From Saprospiraceae bacterium (GTDB lineage: Bacteria > Bacteroidota > Bacteroidia > Chitinophagales > Saprospiraceae): a stretch of 64,000 nucleotides of DNA. The DNA lies in NCBI GenBank assembly GCA_020631355.1, contig JAHDHL010000011.1, forward strand, positions 24,531-88,530, in the 5' to 3' direction. This document shows positions 63,184 to 64,000 of this stretch, piece by piece. Under the pieces are notes generated by a model. The model made no database searches. It saw nothing but the letters and a program-made list of their open reading frames with translations, and was not told the DNA's origin. Position 1 is the stretch's first letter, and every line of letters starts with the position of its first letter. The position numbers and the translations under genes were made by a program.

Positions 63184-63816
63184 TCAGAGTGTGCTTGTAT
63201 CGTCACTAATATATAAACTAAATGATTCATCTCCTTTCATAATGAGCATTTGTTCGTCAGGGTCTGGCTTCATTTCCCATTCCCCTTTCCCCATTACGGC
63301 AACGACCTCGCCGGGATGGATGACACCCTCCATGTATTTCATGGTCTTATTGAATCCGAGGAATCCCTTGCTGGAATGTCCTTGGGAGCGGAGGTAATCC
63401 TCTATTTTTTGGGAAGCATCTCTCAAAAAGCCCGATTGCATCTCAATATCCTTAACGAGATATCCCTTCTTATTCTGATGTGTATGTATCAGTGCTTTTC
63501 TATTGCCATCATTCAAGATAAAAGGAACAGAGGATTCATTGGTGAATACTGTGGTCCAGCTATCATCATCCTTTTTCATGACCTTGACCTGATAATAGAC
63601 GCATTCCCGTCCGGATAATGGTGCGGTAAGGATATCCTCATAAACTGAAACTGATCCAACCACCTTGCCAATGGAACCGTGCTTGAATTGAGCAATGGGG
63701 GTTCTGCCCATCCCTTTTAATTTGCGTTTGATTTTGTACTTTTTAGAGAAGAAAGTACTAAGACCTATGATACTTGTAACAATACCGGCAATGACCAGAA
63801 AACCAATAGGCTCCAT
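63184..63816 (-). CDS. GIDE-domain membrane protein (no RING)
   Basis: A 210-residue protein. An N-terminal hydrophobic helix (GFLVIAGIVTSIIGLSTFF) and a basic stretch precede a domain with GRTPIAQFKHGSIGKVVGSVSVYEDILTAPLSGRECVYYQVKVMKK. The 'APLSGRxCVYY' pattern is that of the GIDE domain, known from the mitochondrial E3 ligase MUL1/GIDE and from many bacterial membrane proteins. The RING finger of the eukaryotic protein is absent. Function in bacteria is unknown. It is the first gene of the long minus-strand run ending at 57484. Confidence 0.72.
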   Translation of the reverse strand: MEPIGFLVIAGIVTSIIGLSTFFSKKYKIKRKLKGMGRTPIAQFKHGSIGKVVGSVSVYEDILTAPLSGRECVYYQVKVMKKDDDSWTTVFTNESSVPFILNDGNRKALIHTHQNKKGYLVKDIEMQSGFLRDASQKIEDYLRSQGHSSKGFLGFNKTMKYMEGVIHPGEVVAVMGKGEWEMKPDPDEQMLIMKGDESFSLYISDDTSTL

Positions 63817-64000
63817 ATACAGCTACGAATTATGATGAGTAATAAATTCGAATAGGAAGCCTGACTCAGGTATCTCATACATTGCCTGATTTTTGAGGAT
63901 GAAATTCATATTATTCAAAAACCCTTATTGATATCTTTTAGGTTCCTATTCCATTACTCAAAGTACTTATTCCCTTGGAAATATTGGCGTTTACGGAAAA
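63817..64000. other. window end, no gene seen
   Basis: 184 bases with no supported gene. They should contain the promoter of the GIDE gene; no exact TAnnTTTG box was found on the minus strand. Confidence 0.4.

Noticed and set aside
1..64000. CRISPR arrays, insertion sequences, integrase or attachment repeats
   Set aside because: No spaced direct repeats, transposase motifs or paired terminal repeats were seen on reading both strands.

Overview
The window looks like a chromosomal segment of a Bacteroidota bacterium, probably from the Saprospiria or a nearby class. I infer this from type IX secretion sorting domains, signal peptides ending in A-x-A-Q, many SPII lipoproteins, promoter boxes of the Bacteroidota TAnnTTTG type, the Bacteroidota-style leucyl-tRNA synthetase, and the DUF1599 / DoxX-thioredoxin-like pair beside folP. 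It is moderately AT-rich. I saw no rRNA, insertion sequence, phage block or CRISPR array. One tRNA, tRNA-Ser(UGA), is present.

Layout. 1-2.2 kb: a plus-strand run of secreted proteins (a cut gene, a DUF6175 protein, a TPR-like secreted protein). 2.6-7.2 kb: arginine deiminase overlapping a hot-dog thioesterase and a YihY-type membrane protein, then a small T9SS cargo protein and an indoleamine 2,3-dioxygenase family protein. 7.3-10.3 kb (minus): DUF6770-like secreted protein and M48 peptidase. 10.5-10.95 kb: a small membrane-protein gene apparently split by an in-frame TAA. 11.1-14.2 kb (minus): leuS carrying an inserted nuclease-like domain. 14.4-17.9 kb: coiled-coil proteins and an AT-rich pair of lipoproteins, one a putative metallopeptidase. 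18.2-25.4 kb: C-terminal processing peptidase, ABC-F ATPase, secreted Lys-rich protein, PKD-cyclophilin lipoprotein, NlpC/P60 lipoprotein. 25.5-29.3 kb: two lipoproteins and a T9SS-secreted M14 carboxypeptidase.

29.4-33.3 kb (minus) is the clearest accessory block: two overlapping DUF262 genes, one with an HNH nuclease end, in AT-richer DNA. This is a probable anti-phage or restriction-type cassette. 33.7-42.6 kb holds an alpha/beta hydrolase, a highly charged repeat protein, a cytochrome P450, secreted proteins, a helical-repeat protein, and a subtilase next to an S74 chaperone-domain protein. tRNA-Ser, sbcC, ggt, a small hidden ORF with its own terminator, and a 7TM-DISM class III cyclase follow. 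50.9-54.3 kb: DnaQ-UvrC fusion, aldo/keto reductase, PPK2. 54.4-57.5 kb: DoxX/thioredoxin-like gene and DUF1599 divergent from folP. 57.5-63.8 kb is one long minus-strand run: GIDE-domain protein, DinB proteins, CPBP protease overlapping a Crp/Fnr regulator, a Cys-rich lipoprotein, a BASS transporter and two small proteins.

Most genes are housekeeping or cell-envelope genes. The most unusual items are the PD-(D/E)xK-like insertion in LeuRS, the DUF262 pair, the bacterial IDO whose start abuts a hairpin, the stop-split gene, the small ORF with a terminator at 48.5 kb, and near-leaderless promoter arrangements at folP and sbcC.
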